From: Cucumis sativus | Taxonomy: Eukaryota > Streptophyta > Magnoliopsida > Cucurbitales > Cucurbitaceae | Assembly: GCF_000004075.3 (NCBI RefSeq) | Contig: NC_026659.2 | Coordinates: 26,926,272 to 26,990,271 of the forward strand | Direction of reading: 5' to 3' | DNA length: 64,000 nucleotides | Part shown: positions 34,601 through 47,100 of the stretch, piece by piece | Layout of the letters: each line of letters opens with the position of its first letter | Position numbering within the stretch: the stretch's first letter is position 1 | Position numbers and translations under genes: made by a program | Notes under the pieces: generated by a model | What the model was told of the DNA's origin: nothing | What the model saw: only the letters and a program-made list of their open reading frames with translations | The model's database searches: none

Positions 34601-37600
34601 TGGATTTACAATGAAAAGTTTGCTTGCTGCTGCTTCGAGGTGATCAACTAGTTTTCATTTTGCTTTTCCAAATGTGCCATACTAGTAAAATCGTGAGCAT
34701 TATTCAAGGAGTTGGGGTGAAATAAGAAAGAGTGATAGATGCAAGTTTTCCTAGTCCTGATCCCTACTACGGTTGAAAGAAGAAATACAATGTTGCTTCT
34801 TAATAACATGAAACGCAAGGATGAAAATCCATTTCAGTATCAAGAGAAAGTGTAATACCAAATATCCTTTGAGGTCCCGTTGTATTGATTTCATATGTTC
34901 TACTTGTTTGTGCAATGACCTCTGTAACTGCCAGAATAACTCTAGTACATAACCCACGGTCTGATGCTGTAATACCAATTTTTAGCTACTCAAAATCTCA
35001 AACACAAGAAAACACAAAGATAACACATAACATAAAGAATATCTCAACATCAAAAGAAAATTAGAATATCTAATTGCCTTTTGAGAGGATTATCTCTCTT
35101 TCAAGTCCCACAGTGGACAATCCACAAATAATCCCCATCCGGATACTGCTTACTCCCTCGGTTCATAACTAAGCCACCTCTAACTCATTACCATATGTTC
35201 CTACTACTATCCTGCATTCCTACTTACATTACCAATGTATCCCTATAACTATAAGTACTCACAGGGATTCACTATTTTCGTTTCTCCCTTTTTATTCCTT
35301 TATCAAAGTACCTGTGGAATCTGTATTTTTTAGTTTTTCATTCTTTTCTTTACTAGTTTAGTCTTGTAGAAACTTACAGAGTTCAGAGAAACAATCATGC
35401 AATGGCTTTGCCAGCAAATCACTCTTTCTTGTGTTGACAGAGGCTGTCTTTTTCTTAAAGTTACGATACTTAATGTTGCTGAAAGATACTTATTTCAGAA
35501 AAACGGTTATTAAGGTTTATTTGAATTGGGGTGTTTTTTATATTCTCTCCCCCCTCCAAAAATATAATAACAATAATAAATAAATAAATAAAACAAAAGT
35601 CTTTCAATGGAAAAACTTTGTGATTTCAACAAAACTAAAAGAAATGAAATGAACTTTTGTACGGCCTCAGACTTTTTATTTTATTTTATTGATGTTTGAA
35701 GATAATTGTAAGTCATCTGGTTTTATCTCATGTAATTGGGTCTTACCTTACGTTATTAATGTAAACTTCGTGACCTGGTTGCTGCACTAGTTAATTGCAT
35801 CCAAATCTAATTGCAGGCTCTTAGACCCTAAGATGGAAAGTTCTGGATCTTTCTTTGTTGGGAGTTTTATCTTGCAATTGATATTGCATCTTCCATTGCA
35901 AATGGCCCAACATCTTCCTGACCTGGTTGCTGCACTAGTTAGGCGAATGCAATCTGTTCAAATAGCTGGATTGCGATGCTCTTTAATACTTATTTTTGCT
36001 CGATTGGTAATTTTTCCTTGACATTCAATGAAAGTTTAATCAGTCTTCTTTTCCCTTTATACTTTTCTGATAATTACTTGATCAATGTGTGATGTTCTCA
36101 CATTTTCTAAATATTATGAATAACCTAAAACGGACTTTGTGATTTAATTATCTTTGGGAATCTTAATGTTTTGAAGCATTTTTTTACTTCTGTTAAAATT
36201 TACCAGGCATTCTATCTAGAGAATGCTTGTAAATTGAAAAATATTGCACCTGTAAACACCCAGTGGTATAAAAGCATCATTTTATTTCAAAGTTCTCTTT
36301 TTGGTTTTATATTGATTCAGATTATATGTTTTACTGACCAATTAATTGCATATTTTTCACCTTAAAAATCCAGATTCACATGAGTGCCCCAAATATTCAA
36401 CAGCTTATCGATTTGCTAGTTTCAATACCTGCTGAAGGCAATGATAACTCATTTGTTTATTTGATGTCAGAATGGACGAAATTGCAAGGTTTGTCTTTCT
36501 GCCTCTGGTCTTAAAACAGGAGAGAAATTTGTATTTGAACGTGCAAGTTTTGTCCATTGATTTGTGACTAGCCTTTTATTCTTGTATTATCCTAATTTTT
36601 TATTTTCTGCATATTTAAGCTGGCATGTCCATTTAACTAATCATATTGCATAAATATCCAAGTTGTACAAAATAAGATTTGATCTACTGATGCATATCAA
36701 ACTAGACTTCTAGCTGAATCAAATGTTAGATATACAAGTACTTTTTGATTTGGAAATCACTTATCTAAATTTACTTTGATTCTTTTCTAGATGATTGTGA
36801 TTGCATAAAATATTATCCCACCAAGTATGTGTATTATGTGTATTACATAAAATATATCAGAATTTGTATACTACGGAACAGATAATTTGTTTCTTATACA
36901 TGCCAAATGGTTGCAGTTGAGATTCAGGGTGCTTATCAAATAAAAGTTACTACTACTGCATTGGCCTTGTTGCTGTCAACACGAAACCCTCACTTAGCAC
37001 AAATTAGTGTTCAAGGACAAATTACTAAGGTTTGGTTGTATGTTTGTTGTTAGGCTGTTGAATCGTTCTCTTAACTCAAATAAACAACTCACTCTCTTCC
37101 ACTGAAGCCTTCTGCAGGGATAACCACTCGATCAAAAGGAAAATTAGCTCCAGATAAGTGGACAGTGATTCCACTTCCAGTGAAGGTAATTGGATATGGA
37201 ACTTGGAATTGTGTTATGCTTTCAGGCTCAACAAAAATTAAGAGCTTATTTTAAAATTTTCTTCAATTTTGATGATTGCAGATTTTATCTTTGTTGGCCG
37301 ATGCACTAATTGAAATCCAAGAGCAAGTTTCGGTTGATGGTCAGGTATGCAGCTTAGCATTCTTCCTCTGTTCAAGTTATCACGGTGAACTTTGACAATT
37401 GGAAATTCTTCTGCAGGATAGCGAATGGGAGGATGCTGAGGAAGATGATATTTCAAATGACGAAAACCTGCTTCATTCGATCGATGCTACATCAGTAGGC
37501 AGACATACCCACGAATATCTTCAAGTGATGGCAAAAGTATACGATGGGGTATGTTCATAACATGATGCGTTTCATCTTTTCAGAATTTTTAATGTGTACT

Positions 37601-38053
37601 TCTAGTATGTTTTGGTTTTTATTATTATCGTTTCAATATTATAAAGTTTATTTATCATGCTCTTCTATGTGTTCAGGAAGGTGATGAGTATGAAGATGAC
37701 CTACTAACTGTTTCTGATCCTCTTAATCAGGTATTAAATCCATTTCCTACATGAAACATAATCCAGTAAAAGATTATAATTATCTTTTCTGCAGCTTCAG
37801 TTCTTTCTCCTCTAACTTTTGCAGATTAATTTGGCAAAATATCTGGTGGATTTTTTTATGAACTTGTATCAGAATGACAGACACAACTTTGATAATCTCT
37901 TCAAGGTTTTCTCTATATAAGTCAAGCAGTTTGGAGCCTTTTACAGTAGTTTTTCTGCTTGCATTTTTAATTGAACACAACATTTTATCCTTGCTACTGC
38001 AGAGTTTGTCCCAATCTCAACAGAATGCCATCCAAATGGTACTAAGTCGCTGA
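25631..38053 (+). CDS. IPO9: Importin-9 (importin-beta family nuclear import receptor)
   Basis: An importin-beta family karyopherin that carries cargo into the nucleus with RanGTP. The model has 33 exons and 1023 aa: 25631-25754, 26023-26084, 26250-26342, 26484-26655, 27005-27120, 28100-28186, 28261-28377, 28471-28534, 28631-28773, 29522-29569, 29646-29714, 30144-30219, 30789-30919, 31757-31816, 32301-32370, 32450-32514, 32604-32665, 32745-32868, 33022-33079, 33222-33334, 33977-34054, 34180-34242, 34352-34447, 34536-34639, 35817-36006, 36374-36488, 36917-37029, 37108-37185, 37282-37344, 37417-37548, 37677-37730, 37825-37905, 38003-38053. It starts MANVIDQDQQWLINCLSATL and ends QNAIQMVLSR, aligning throughout with the Arabidopsis At1g26170 protein as I recall it (about 1022 aa). 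It is all helical HEAT/ARM-type repeat, with an importin-beta N-terminal domain, SHRKICTAIS and YDWPEEWPEL blocks and acidic stretches near the C-terminus (DSEWEDAEEDD). Intron 2 is AT-AC and intron 22 is GC-AG; the rest are GT-AG. Junctions of exons 8/9 and 27/28 were chosen by homology and phase. Confidence 0.93.
26085..26249 (+). other. U12-type AT-AC intron in importin-9
   Basis: Intron 2 starts ATATCCTTT directly after codon CAG, an exact match to the U12 5' splice-site consensus, and ends in ...GGATTTAC before TTAGCTGCAG. A branch-like GACTTTAAC (close to the U12 TTCCTTRAY consensus) has its branch A at about 26240, nine bases before the acceptor. Only this AT-AC splice gives the conserved protein order ...GLRQ|LAAVLLKQF. 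A GT-AG alternative in this stretch would break the frame or the alignment. Confidence 0.9.
34243..34351 (+). other. GC-AG intron in importin-9
   Basis: Intron 22 begins AAG|GCAAGA and ends CTCAG. The flanking codons give LTMLLK|NAPIDVMKAAY in frame, matching the conserved protein. The extended AG|GCAAG match is typical of GC-AG introns. Confidence 0.85.
34740..35300 (-). mobile_element. possible LTR-retrotransposon remnant in importin-9 intron 24
   Basis: Read on the minus strand, an LTR-like stretch (T-rich, ending near 34980) is followed by TTGGTATTACAGCATCAGA, which resembles the primer-binding region found just inside plant LTR elements. No domain of gag or pol can be recognised and no second LTR is visible. 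It appears broken and old; family cannot be assigned. Confidence 0.25.
35765..35793 (+). repeat. partial copy of importin-9 exon 25 inside intron 24
   Basis: Bases 35766-35793 (CTTC, one mismatch, then TGACCTGGTTGCTGCACTAG TTA) repeat 35914-35941 of exon 25, which encodes LPDLVAALV. The offset is 148 bases. The copy lies just before the acceptor of exon 25 and is out of the model. Confidence 0.8.
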
Positions 38054-41000
38054 GTATATTACCCCCACTGGTGGATTTATTTGGTGGTTAATTGATATAC
38101 AGTGCCATCTGCGAGGAACATTTTTTCATTTTCACCTGGGGCTGTTTTTCTGTTTATGGTCGTGGTTGTGGAGGTGGGACAGGGGGAGGGACTTCCATGT
38201 GAATGACACTCATCAGTTTGGTTATATTTTAACGTTTCGTTCTGTAAGTTAAGCAGTCTGAATGCATCCCCAGAAAACAATTAGTTTTACTGCTTTGGTT
38301 TGTTTTACCGGTCTAATAGAAAAGTGATTTTCATACCCTTCTATTGTAGAGTGTTTCAAGCTTGTGAAAAGGCTGTTCGAGTGGTTAGTCACTGTAGACG
38401 AGGAGTTGCGATCTTTCAGGTGTGTTGTTTGGCTTTCTAATTCCTGCTCAAATTCCAGCTGTCAGTTTTTCAGCTTCCTTCCTTGCCGATATCCTCTCCC
38501 CTCCCCCCAAATCCCAGGGTGCAAAGCAGCAAAAAGAAAGGGAAAAAAAAATGTCATCGAGTGTTGTGTATTAGGTTCTTTTCTGGATTATTTCATCATT
38601 ATGTTTTAGATGTTGTATTGGCGTTAGTTACTTGTTTTAGTTTCTAGGTTTTCCATGAAAGTTATTTGTATTATTATCAGTGCATAGTTAGCTTATGTTC
38701 TCTTTGATGAACATATATGTAACTGTTACAGACTATATGTAAAGAAAAGAAAAAAGTTCGGCTGTGATTGAATATATGAGAAATATTTTTGTTCTTTTAT
38801 GACTTGCTCATTGATAGAGGTGGGTATGAATTATAGGTGTACTTGAATTGGTGGATTGGATTAGAGTGGTCAAATTGGCAACTTAAATCCAAATAGGATC
38901 TTAAACCCAACCTATTCGAGTTTGGCTTGTCCGCTTATTTATTTATTTTTCTTTTCTTTTTCAAGTATATTTTTTCATATGAATTCATAAGATAAAAGAA
39001 CAGTATGAAATCATGAGATACAGAAGAGATAAATTTTTAGTCCATGAGATACAGAAGAGATAAATTTTTAGTCAAATCCAAGGGAAGTGATCCAAGTTGG
39101 AGAAATGGTGTAGGTGCATGCCCATGATCTTTTATTACAGTATTGTGCACAACAAACGACAAGCTTTAACGTTCTAGGAAGCTTGGAGAAGGGAGTACGA
39201 TTGAAGAGGATCCAAGCTTCTTCAGCAATTTTCACTCTTAGATTCTAGTTTAATGTACAACTTTAATTTTAAAATTTTAGATTTGTCTATTTAACTGCCT
39301 TGACACAATGTTGAAGGCTTAGGGTTCTATTAAATACAATATTTGACTTTATTTGACTTTTATGTCTAAGAGATCAATTAATTCTTAAAAATCTTAAAAC
39401 AAAGACCTATTTGAAGAAAAAAAACGGAAGTTCAGAGACTTTTTAAACTTAAAAATCAAAATCGATATCAAATTTATATTAGAATTTAGAGGATAAAACT
39501 GATAGTTTTGTTTTGTTTTTATCTTTATCCTATGAAGTAGTTTTTAGTTTAATGTAAACTTGTTTGCAAAGGGGGAAGACCCACGTGCAAGTAAGAATGT
39601 GATAGATCAAGAGAGCTCTCGTGTTTCGTAGTCTACTAGGAGGTTTTACTCTTTGTAATTTAATAAAGGCTGGGAACTATTCTAGTGTGCTTGTGTGGTT
39701 AAGGCTAATCAGAAGTTCATGGGAATAAGTTCCTTATTCTTATGATGTGGTTGACCCACTTGAGTGAAGTGACTTACCCATTTGATCTTGAGAGTGAGTG
39801 CTGACTGCTGATTAGGCAACTTATTTTCTTCTAGGGCTGCCTATAGTTTGTTTGAGAGAAATAAATCATGTCACTAGTTTGTATATGCATTCATACACTG
39901 TTGTAAAGATGATACGAATCCGTTAATCTACCAATGATGTTTTAGCTTTGGGATAGCTTTGTCCTACTGATTATCCTTCCATGTGCTTTGCTTTGTTAGT
40001 ATGTGGATCTTGCATGTATTTTTTGTCACCATGTATCATGGACTTGACCTCCGATCTGCTTTTCTTAAACATGTTTCATTTTTTTAGCTGACTTATGTGA
40101 ACGATTCTCACACTAGTGTGGTCTCTAACGATCTACGTTTTGATACTTATATTAGTAACTTAGTATAAAAAGTGTATAGTTTAGTCAAACACTCCAAAAT
40201 AAGGTTTGAACTATCCTCTAGCAATTACTTATAATGTTCTCTCTAACCGTCGCTTGCTGTTGCATATAACTCTAGTAATGCCATAGTGGTTTATGACACT
40301 TGAGGTTGAGCACTTGATTATATTTGGACTGGTTTATTTGGCACCAGCTTGGTTGTTTGGTCTAGAATTTAAGACTCCGACTTTTTCCTTTTGTGACGCA
40401 TGTTTCTTTGAGCTTGAATCCATTCATGGACTTTGGACTTCTCCTAAAGCAGCCCTCAACTTACTTGGTTTAGAAACCTTTTCGTCTAGGGATGATATTT
40501 TATTCTTTGTTACCAGATTAATATTTGAACATCGTTTTCCAGATTGCTTTCCAAAGTTGTGTTTAGTCGAAATGTAAGATTTCTGATTCAGAATCTTTAA
40601 TTCGTGTTGTTTGGTTGGAACTTTTATCATTCAATTGAGTTTACATATTTGTCCGTTATTGGCAACAAACTCTTCTAACCATTCATCTGTATTCCCATTA
40701 TATCCAGTATCAAGGCACAACCACTGTGATTGCGTTCTCTTTTCTTTTTTCAGGATAGAACAATCCTACTAGTTTTGAGTGTAGAATAGGAAGTCCCTAA
40801 ACTTGCTGAAACTTGACGTTGGTTTATTGATATCTCTAATTTAATAAGGCTTCTACTTGTTGACAGAACATGGGGGGGCCATCCATTAGATCTAAGTTCA
40901 CATTCTCTTTTCACCTGCTGGTATCATCACCTAATCCTAACCAAGGGCAAATTATTGATATAATTTCCAACTAGGAACTAATATTAAATCCATTTCTTGT

Positions 41001-44000
41001 GTACCCTTCTCTGAAAGTTTCAGCTCGACACTCCAGATTACATGAGTATGACTTCAGAAGTTGCTCGTAAATTGTGTAGTTATATTTTGAGAAGTGTTCT
41101 AACATTCAGCAGCAAATCTTCATGACAGGATACTGAATAATGATTTGATTTGTTTCCTATTTTTGTAATCCATAAATGAGTTGTAGATCGAGAGGATTTC
41201 TTTAATTTTTCTTTTGTGGGCTGCACTGTAGAAACATCTAATGCAAGTTTATCATGAACTCACACTTAGATAGTTGAGTCAATGAGTTGCAAAAATGTCG
41301 GTAGAGACTATGATGAACACTCGAACACTTTTAAATGAAACGAGCTTCTTCTTGAATCATTCATTGTAGCAAAATTAGTGGCGAGAAGTGTGGTAGCGCT
41401 TGCCTTCTGCTCTCTTTTTGTACTTTTTCTTTTTTTGCAGCCTCCACTAAGGCTTAGTGAAAGGCGTAAGCTTTTATATTCGATTAGAGACATTAGTATA
41501 ATGCAATGGAATAGAAAATTGGGGATAAAGAAAAAAGAGGAAGAGCAGAATAGGATGTTGGTTGCTACCAAAATGCCATATGATGATAGCTTTGAAAGAG
41601 AGCAATGTTGGAGGTTGAAGAGCCAACTATAGGTGGTAGGCGTGGGAGAGATTCACGTGTTATGTTAAAACAAAAACCCATCCTTTCACCCTTACCCTAC
41701 CATTTTCACTATAAAGATTCTTCCTTTATCTTTCCAATTCAATGCCCAATTTGTTTATATTTACACATACACTCCTCATATATTTCTATATTAATCTACC
41801 ACATTCTCTCATCATCTAACCAATTTTGTACCCTCCCTTTTAAACGATGCATTATGCTTCTAAACTTTATTCTCTTTGTCTTTGTTACTGTTCCAACTCT
41901 TATGCGTTCTTTGTTGCAGATCTCATGTAGATTTGACTTTTAACTTGCTTCTTTTGGTCTAATCTCACTTTTCATTTTTACGTAGAAAAGAGAATTGCAC
42001 ATTTATGTCGTGCTAAACCTACCCCACTCTTATGTTTAAGTTAGTAAAAGAGAGTGTTAGTTAAACTAAGTTAAAAATTTTCATTTGAAGATTACTTAAT
42101 TTTTTTTTTTCGAAATTGTTAAACAGGACTATGTCTTACAACGTTAGATTTGTTTCTATCACTTTAGATTATAAGGTTGATTATTTTTCGATTGGTATAT
42201 ATTACTAGTTTAGCTAGTAGGTCCAAATTTCAAGACTCTAACTTTTTCCTTTTGAGATGTCTGTTTTCCTATACCTTCTTATCACGCTCACTCGTAGAAT
42301 TTGGGTCCCAGCGACAAACCTGAACCTTTTTTTTTTGTTAGTATTACTTATATTTTAGTTAACCTTTATATTTTCAAATGCTTTTTTTTCCTTTGAATTT
42401 CTAATTGTGAATATTCTTTTTCACAAAAGATAAAAAAATCACACCTTGTCAAATTCAAATGCTGAATTCAGTATATGACTTGATATATATAAGATATTGT
42501 GATACATGGTCATCATTAATTCCATAATTGAGAGATTGAATATGGAAATGTCAATTTGATTTACATTTTGCTTAGTAGATTGATTAGTATCTCTAAACAA
42601 GTAAAACAAACAAAGTAATCCTCGTAATCAACCCACATTATCTCCTCTTTCTGTACCCTATTTTTCTCACCCTTTTTCCTCATATTTACCACAATTTTAC
42701 ACCTTCCCTTTGCTTCTGCTTAAACCCTCTTTTGTTAAATTCCCATACCCATACCATACATTTAAAAAAAAGAAAAACCACTTTTTGTTTATATTGTAAT
42801 GTTCACTTTACCCTTTCACTTTAATTTATTTATTTCACAACATTCCAAAAAAGCAGGTCACCATAGACCTTTTTTTGATCTAAACTATCATGTATTAAAA
42901 TGATGAAATTTATATATTTATATTAAAATTTCGGACAAATGACAAATACAATCTAAAACTTTCAATTCTATTGTAAGGTTAGCTTGTTGGTAAGGCTTGT
43001 AGAAGTTTAGAGACTCCATTAATGGTGGTGTGTAGTCGAAGTTATGATTTTGTTTGATTTAAAAGGGAACATGAGATTTTGAATTTGTTGGGTTTTGTAT
43101 AAAATGAAGGCTGAAGGTGAGTAGGGGGTTGGTTTGACGAAGGCGATGAAGTTTGATTGTTCATAATTACTGTTTAGAATATTATTTAAAGGAAGAAATC
43201 AGTAATTACAATATGGATTTAAGAATGAAATTGACGTTACAGAAAAGTAAAGGTTGTGGCTAAAATTACTCGATAAAATGCTCAAATTTGCCATGTCATA
43301 TAATTGATGATATTAGTGATAGTGTGAACAACGAGTCAATCAAATTTTTGTTCTTGCATTCAAACATTGGACAAAATCTTCATATATTTAATCTTTTGTG
43401 TTGCTATCAAATTGGCTTTGAAATTTCTATACCCCACAAAGCCGTGTTCTTGAGAAAACTTTTCTTCCTACAGGGAATATGAGAATCAAATTCGGCTGCA
43501 CTTTCGAGGAATTCAATCTTCATTTCGATTATCAGAAAGAAAAAGAAGAAAGGAAGATTAGAGATTGAGGTTGTTGAGAAAACTGAAAAGTTTAATCTTT
43601 TTTCAGTTTCCATCTTCTTCTTCTTCTTCTTCATGGGTATTTTGATGGTGCCGGTTCCCTGCATTTCTTCTTCAATCTTTAGGAACTCATTGATCATACT
43701 GAGTAATTGAATCTTTCCCAATAAGTCTGTCTGATAATCGAGGTTTGGGTCTTTTTCTTAATTTGTGAACTTCTTGATTTTCTTTTCTTGGTCTGGTGAT
43801 GATGAACTTGATTGTGTCCATTTTGTTACTTCAAGGGCTGTGATTATTTGGATTGTGCTTGAATCGGAGCTGGAGAATAGTGTTTGATTTGGCCGTATGT
43901 ACAATCTTTGATTTTGCTATGAGGAGTTGAAACAGAGTACTGGTTGATTCTGGTCATGGGTTTGTGATTGTGGAGGTTTGTTTTATGAAATATCATTGGA

Positions 44001-44165
44001 ATTTAATTTGGGAAGATTTGATTGGATGATGGGCTTGTCTGAAATATGAATATTGTGCGAAATTTGCCGATTGAATTGGGTTTCACCGAAAGTTGAAGTT
44101 TCCGTGTGAGTTGATCAACTGTGATTTTTTGCTATCTTTAAGCTTAAGCTTGGGTTTTCTCAAAA
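38054..44165. other. largest intergenic stretch: importin-9 3' end to PERK leader
   Basis: The first ~700 bases should hold the importin-9 3' UTR. From about 38800 to 41300 the sequence has retroelement-like composition but no recognisable domain; it contains a 31-base tandem repeat at 39012-39073. Two diverged copies of one short sequence occur near 40357-40410 and 42220-42270. A weak small-peptide candidate lies at 41854-41943. From about 43490 to 44165 a CTT/TTC-rich stretch (CTTCTT run at 43614-43634) probably forms the PERK promoter and leader. Confidence 0.5.
39012..39073. repeat. 31-base perfect tandem repeat, two copies
   Basis: Unit 39012-39042 begins CATGAGATACAGAAGAGATA and ends TTTTTAGTC; the next 31 bases, 39043-39073, repeat it without a mismatch, implying a recent duplication. 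Confidence 0.95.
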
Positions 44166-47100
44166 ATGGCGTCCGTATCACCGGCGCCTTTTTCATCTCC
44201 GTCGCCGGCTTCTCCCTCCACTCCATCTCTGTCGCCTCCTGCCGCATCCAATTCCCCACCCAGTACTCCGTCACCATCTCCGCCGCAACAATCGCCTCCT
44301 TCGAATCAGTCTGACAACGCCACTCCTAGTTCATCTCCTCCGCCGCCGTCTCATCAACCATCTGCCACTTCACCTCCACCTACATCTGACACTCCCCCGC
44401 CATCAACACCTGCATTGTCTCCTCCGCCGCCTCCGACGGTTCCGCCGGCAACTCCATCACCAACTCCGCCCAATGCTCCACCCCCAACAACACCGGACCC
44501 TCCACCACCAGTAAGCTCCACTCCCCCAACGCCGTCTGATCCCCCACCAAATTCACCTCCACCTCCTGCAGCAGAGCCTCCTCAATCCCCTCCCCCACAA
44601 TCATCAAAACCACCTGAAAATCCCCCTCCGCCGCCGCCACCACCATCACAAGCAAACCCGCCGGACAATCCATCACCACCGCCACAACCCATAAACCCAC
44701 CTGAGAGTTCACCCCCACCCCCACCATCAGCACCTCCAGAAACCTCACCTCCCTCCCCAGCATCAATACCTCCTAGAAATTCACCGCCACCCCCAAGGCC
44801 TTCTCCCCCTCCCAGTGATCCCTCACCGTCAAGTCCTCCTCCCAATTCATCACTACCCCCATCTCCACCACCTCCGCCGTCGCGTCTTTCTCCTCCATTA
44901 CCTTCTAAACCCCCAACATTGCCGTCGGGGAATCGTACGGGCGATGGTTCTGGTCCTAATGATGGAGGAGCAAATTCTAATTCCAACAGCAATGGAGGGA
45001 TCAGTAGTGGGGGTGTGATTGCCATTGGTGTAGCGGCAGGAATTGTAGTGCTTTTCATAATTGGATTTGTTGTATGGTACATCAGAAAGCCAAGGAAAAA
45101 TGATTCTGGGCGTGGAGGTTACATTATGCCATCCTCTCTGGGTTCCTCTCCTAAGTCGGGTACTGCAATGTAAATATTGTTTCATTATCATACACATCTA
45201 TGGTTTACCTTCCTGCCCAACAATTTATTGCATTAATTTGTTTCAAGAACATACGACCTATTCTGTTAGGACCACAGACCTCTTCGTTTATGATTGGCTT
45301 CTGCCTGCTTGATAATTCATTGGGATTTCGATTTGGTCCTTGTGTTTCTCGTAAAGAACATAACCAATGTCCTGGTATATTTTGTCTGATAATTAGCCTC
45401 TCCAAGTTTCTACCATGATATGATATTTTCGACTTAGTCTAAATCCATGTTTTACTTTTTGCTTCTACCAGAAGGTTTTGTACCAGTAGAGTTATTGTCT
45501 CCACTTCTAACTTATATAGATGTTCAGGTTTCAAACATCTTTAGTGCAAATGCAGATGTGTTATTTTTGTTTCAGTTTTTGTAATTAGAATATTTATTGC
45601 GGAAGGCATCTTCTTTTTATGATTTGTAGTCGGAGCATGTAATGACTTGGTACTTCTGGATGTGCCATTTTTGGGGAGTTCCAATTTTTGTTATGAAGTT
45701 TTATTAGAAAAAAGAAAATATTGATTGAGCCGTAGGGTAAGTACTGAAGTTCAAGAATTTATGTAATTTTTTCGTAGAATCATCCCTTATGAAGGTCCAT
45801 TCCTCAGTTCATCAAGACATACATGCCACCGGTAGTGGCAGTGGTGGAATATACACTCCAAGAGAGCCTGGTGGGGTGGGGAGTTCGAGGCCATTGTTTA
45901 CATATGAAGAACTGTTCAAAGCAACAAATGCATTTTCTACTCAGAACCTCTTAGGAGAAGGAGGATTTGGTTCTGTTTATAAAGGATATCTTCCAGATGG
46001 AAGAGTGGTTGCAGTGAAGGAGCTAAAGATTGGTGGTGGTCAAGGTGAGCTGGAATTCAAAGCTGAAGTCGAGATTATTGGTCGTGTTCACCACCGCCAT
46101 TTGGTTTCTCTTGTGGGCTATTGTATTTCAGAACATCAAAGGTTGCTGGTCTATGATTACGTCTCTAACAATTCACTTTACTACCATCTTCATCTCAAAG
46201 GTATTATTATTTATATACTTTTTTGACTTGTCATCATAGTTAGCCAAAATTAATCTTTGCTCTCCTTTCTACACTAGGCAATGGTGAGCTCGTTCTGGAA
46301 TGGGCAAAGCGCATTAAGATTGCAGCTGGTGCAGCCCGGGGCATTGCTTATCTTCATGAAGACTGTAAGTTCATGTACCTTTATCTGTAGAATCAGCTGA
46401 CTGATGTCAACCTTAAGACTGACGATTTCATTATATCAGGTCATCCTCGAATTATCCACCGTGATATCAAATCCTCAAACATTCTTCTAGATGAAAACTT
46501 CGAAGCTCGAGTATGCACCATGTTTCACAATCTATGCTAAAATGCTTTGCTTAAAAACTCTGTGTGATTCATGTTTTTATTGGTTATCATGCAGGTTTCA
46601 GACTTTGGGCTTGCCAAATTAGCTCTCGACGAACAAACTCATATAACAACCCGTGTTGTGGGAACTTTTGGGTAGGAAGTTTATGATTGTTGATTGGTAC
46701 CAAAGCCTCTTAGAATTCTTGTCTTTGAAATCTGTAAATAATTATTATCTCATGTTGCTTTTTTTTTTCTTGTAGATATGTTGCCCCTGAATATGCATCA
46801 AGTGGAAAGTTAACCGAGAGATCAGATGTATTTTCTTTTGGAGTTGTACTTCTCGAGCTGATTACCGGTCGAAAGGCTGTGGATGCATCCCAACCAATGG
46901 GGAACGAGAGCCTTGTCGAATGGGTAAATCTATCCCTGCTTCTCTTGTAGGTTTTCACTGATATGGATATGATATGATGATGCCACACTTTTCATGATTT
47001 TGTTATTGACTGATCACAAGTATCATAACACACACTTAACATTGTGAAATGTTCTTGAATGATTTATCTAGTTCCTCCACATCAAATTCCCCAAACAGTT

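Noticed and set aside
40293-40577. 94-aa open frame in the large intergenic stretch
   Set aside because: No family resemblance, no splice or promoter context, and composition like the surroundings.
41378-41632. Open frame resembling a signal peptide plus basic tail
   Set aside because: No ATG in frame before the hydrophobic stretch and no recognisable family; likely chance.
44380-45082. Open frames of 128 and 166 aa antisense to PERK exon 1 (Gly/Val-rich)
   Set aside because: They are complements of proline codons (CCN read as NGG) in the extensin-like domain; low complexity and no family match.
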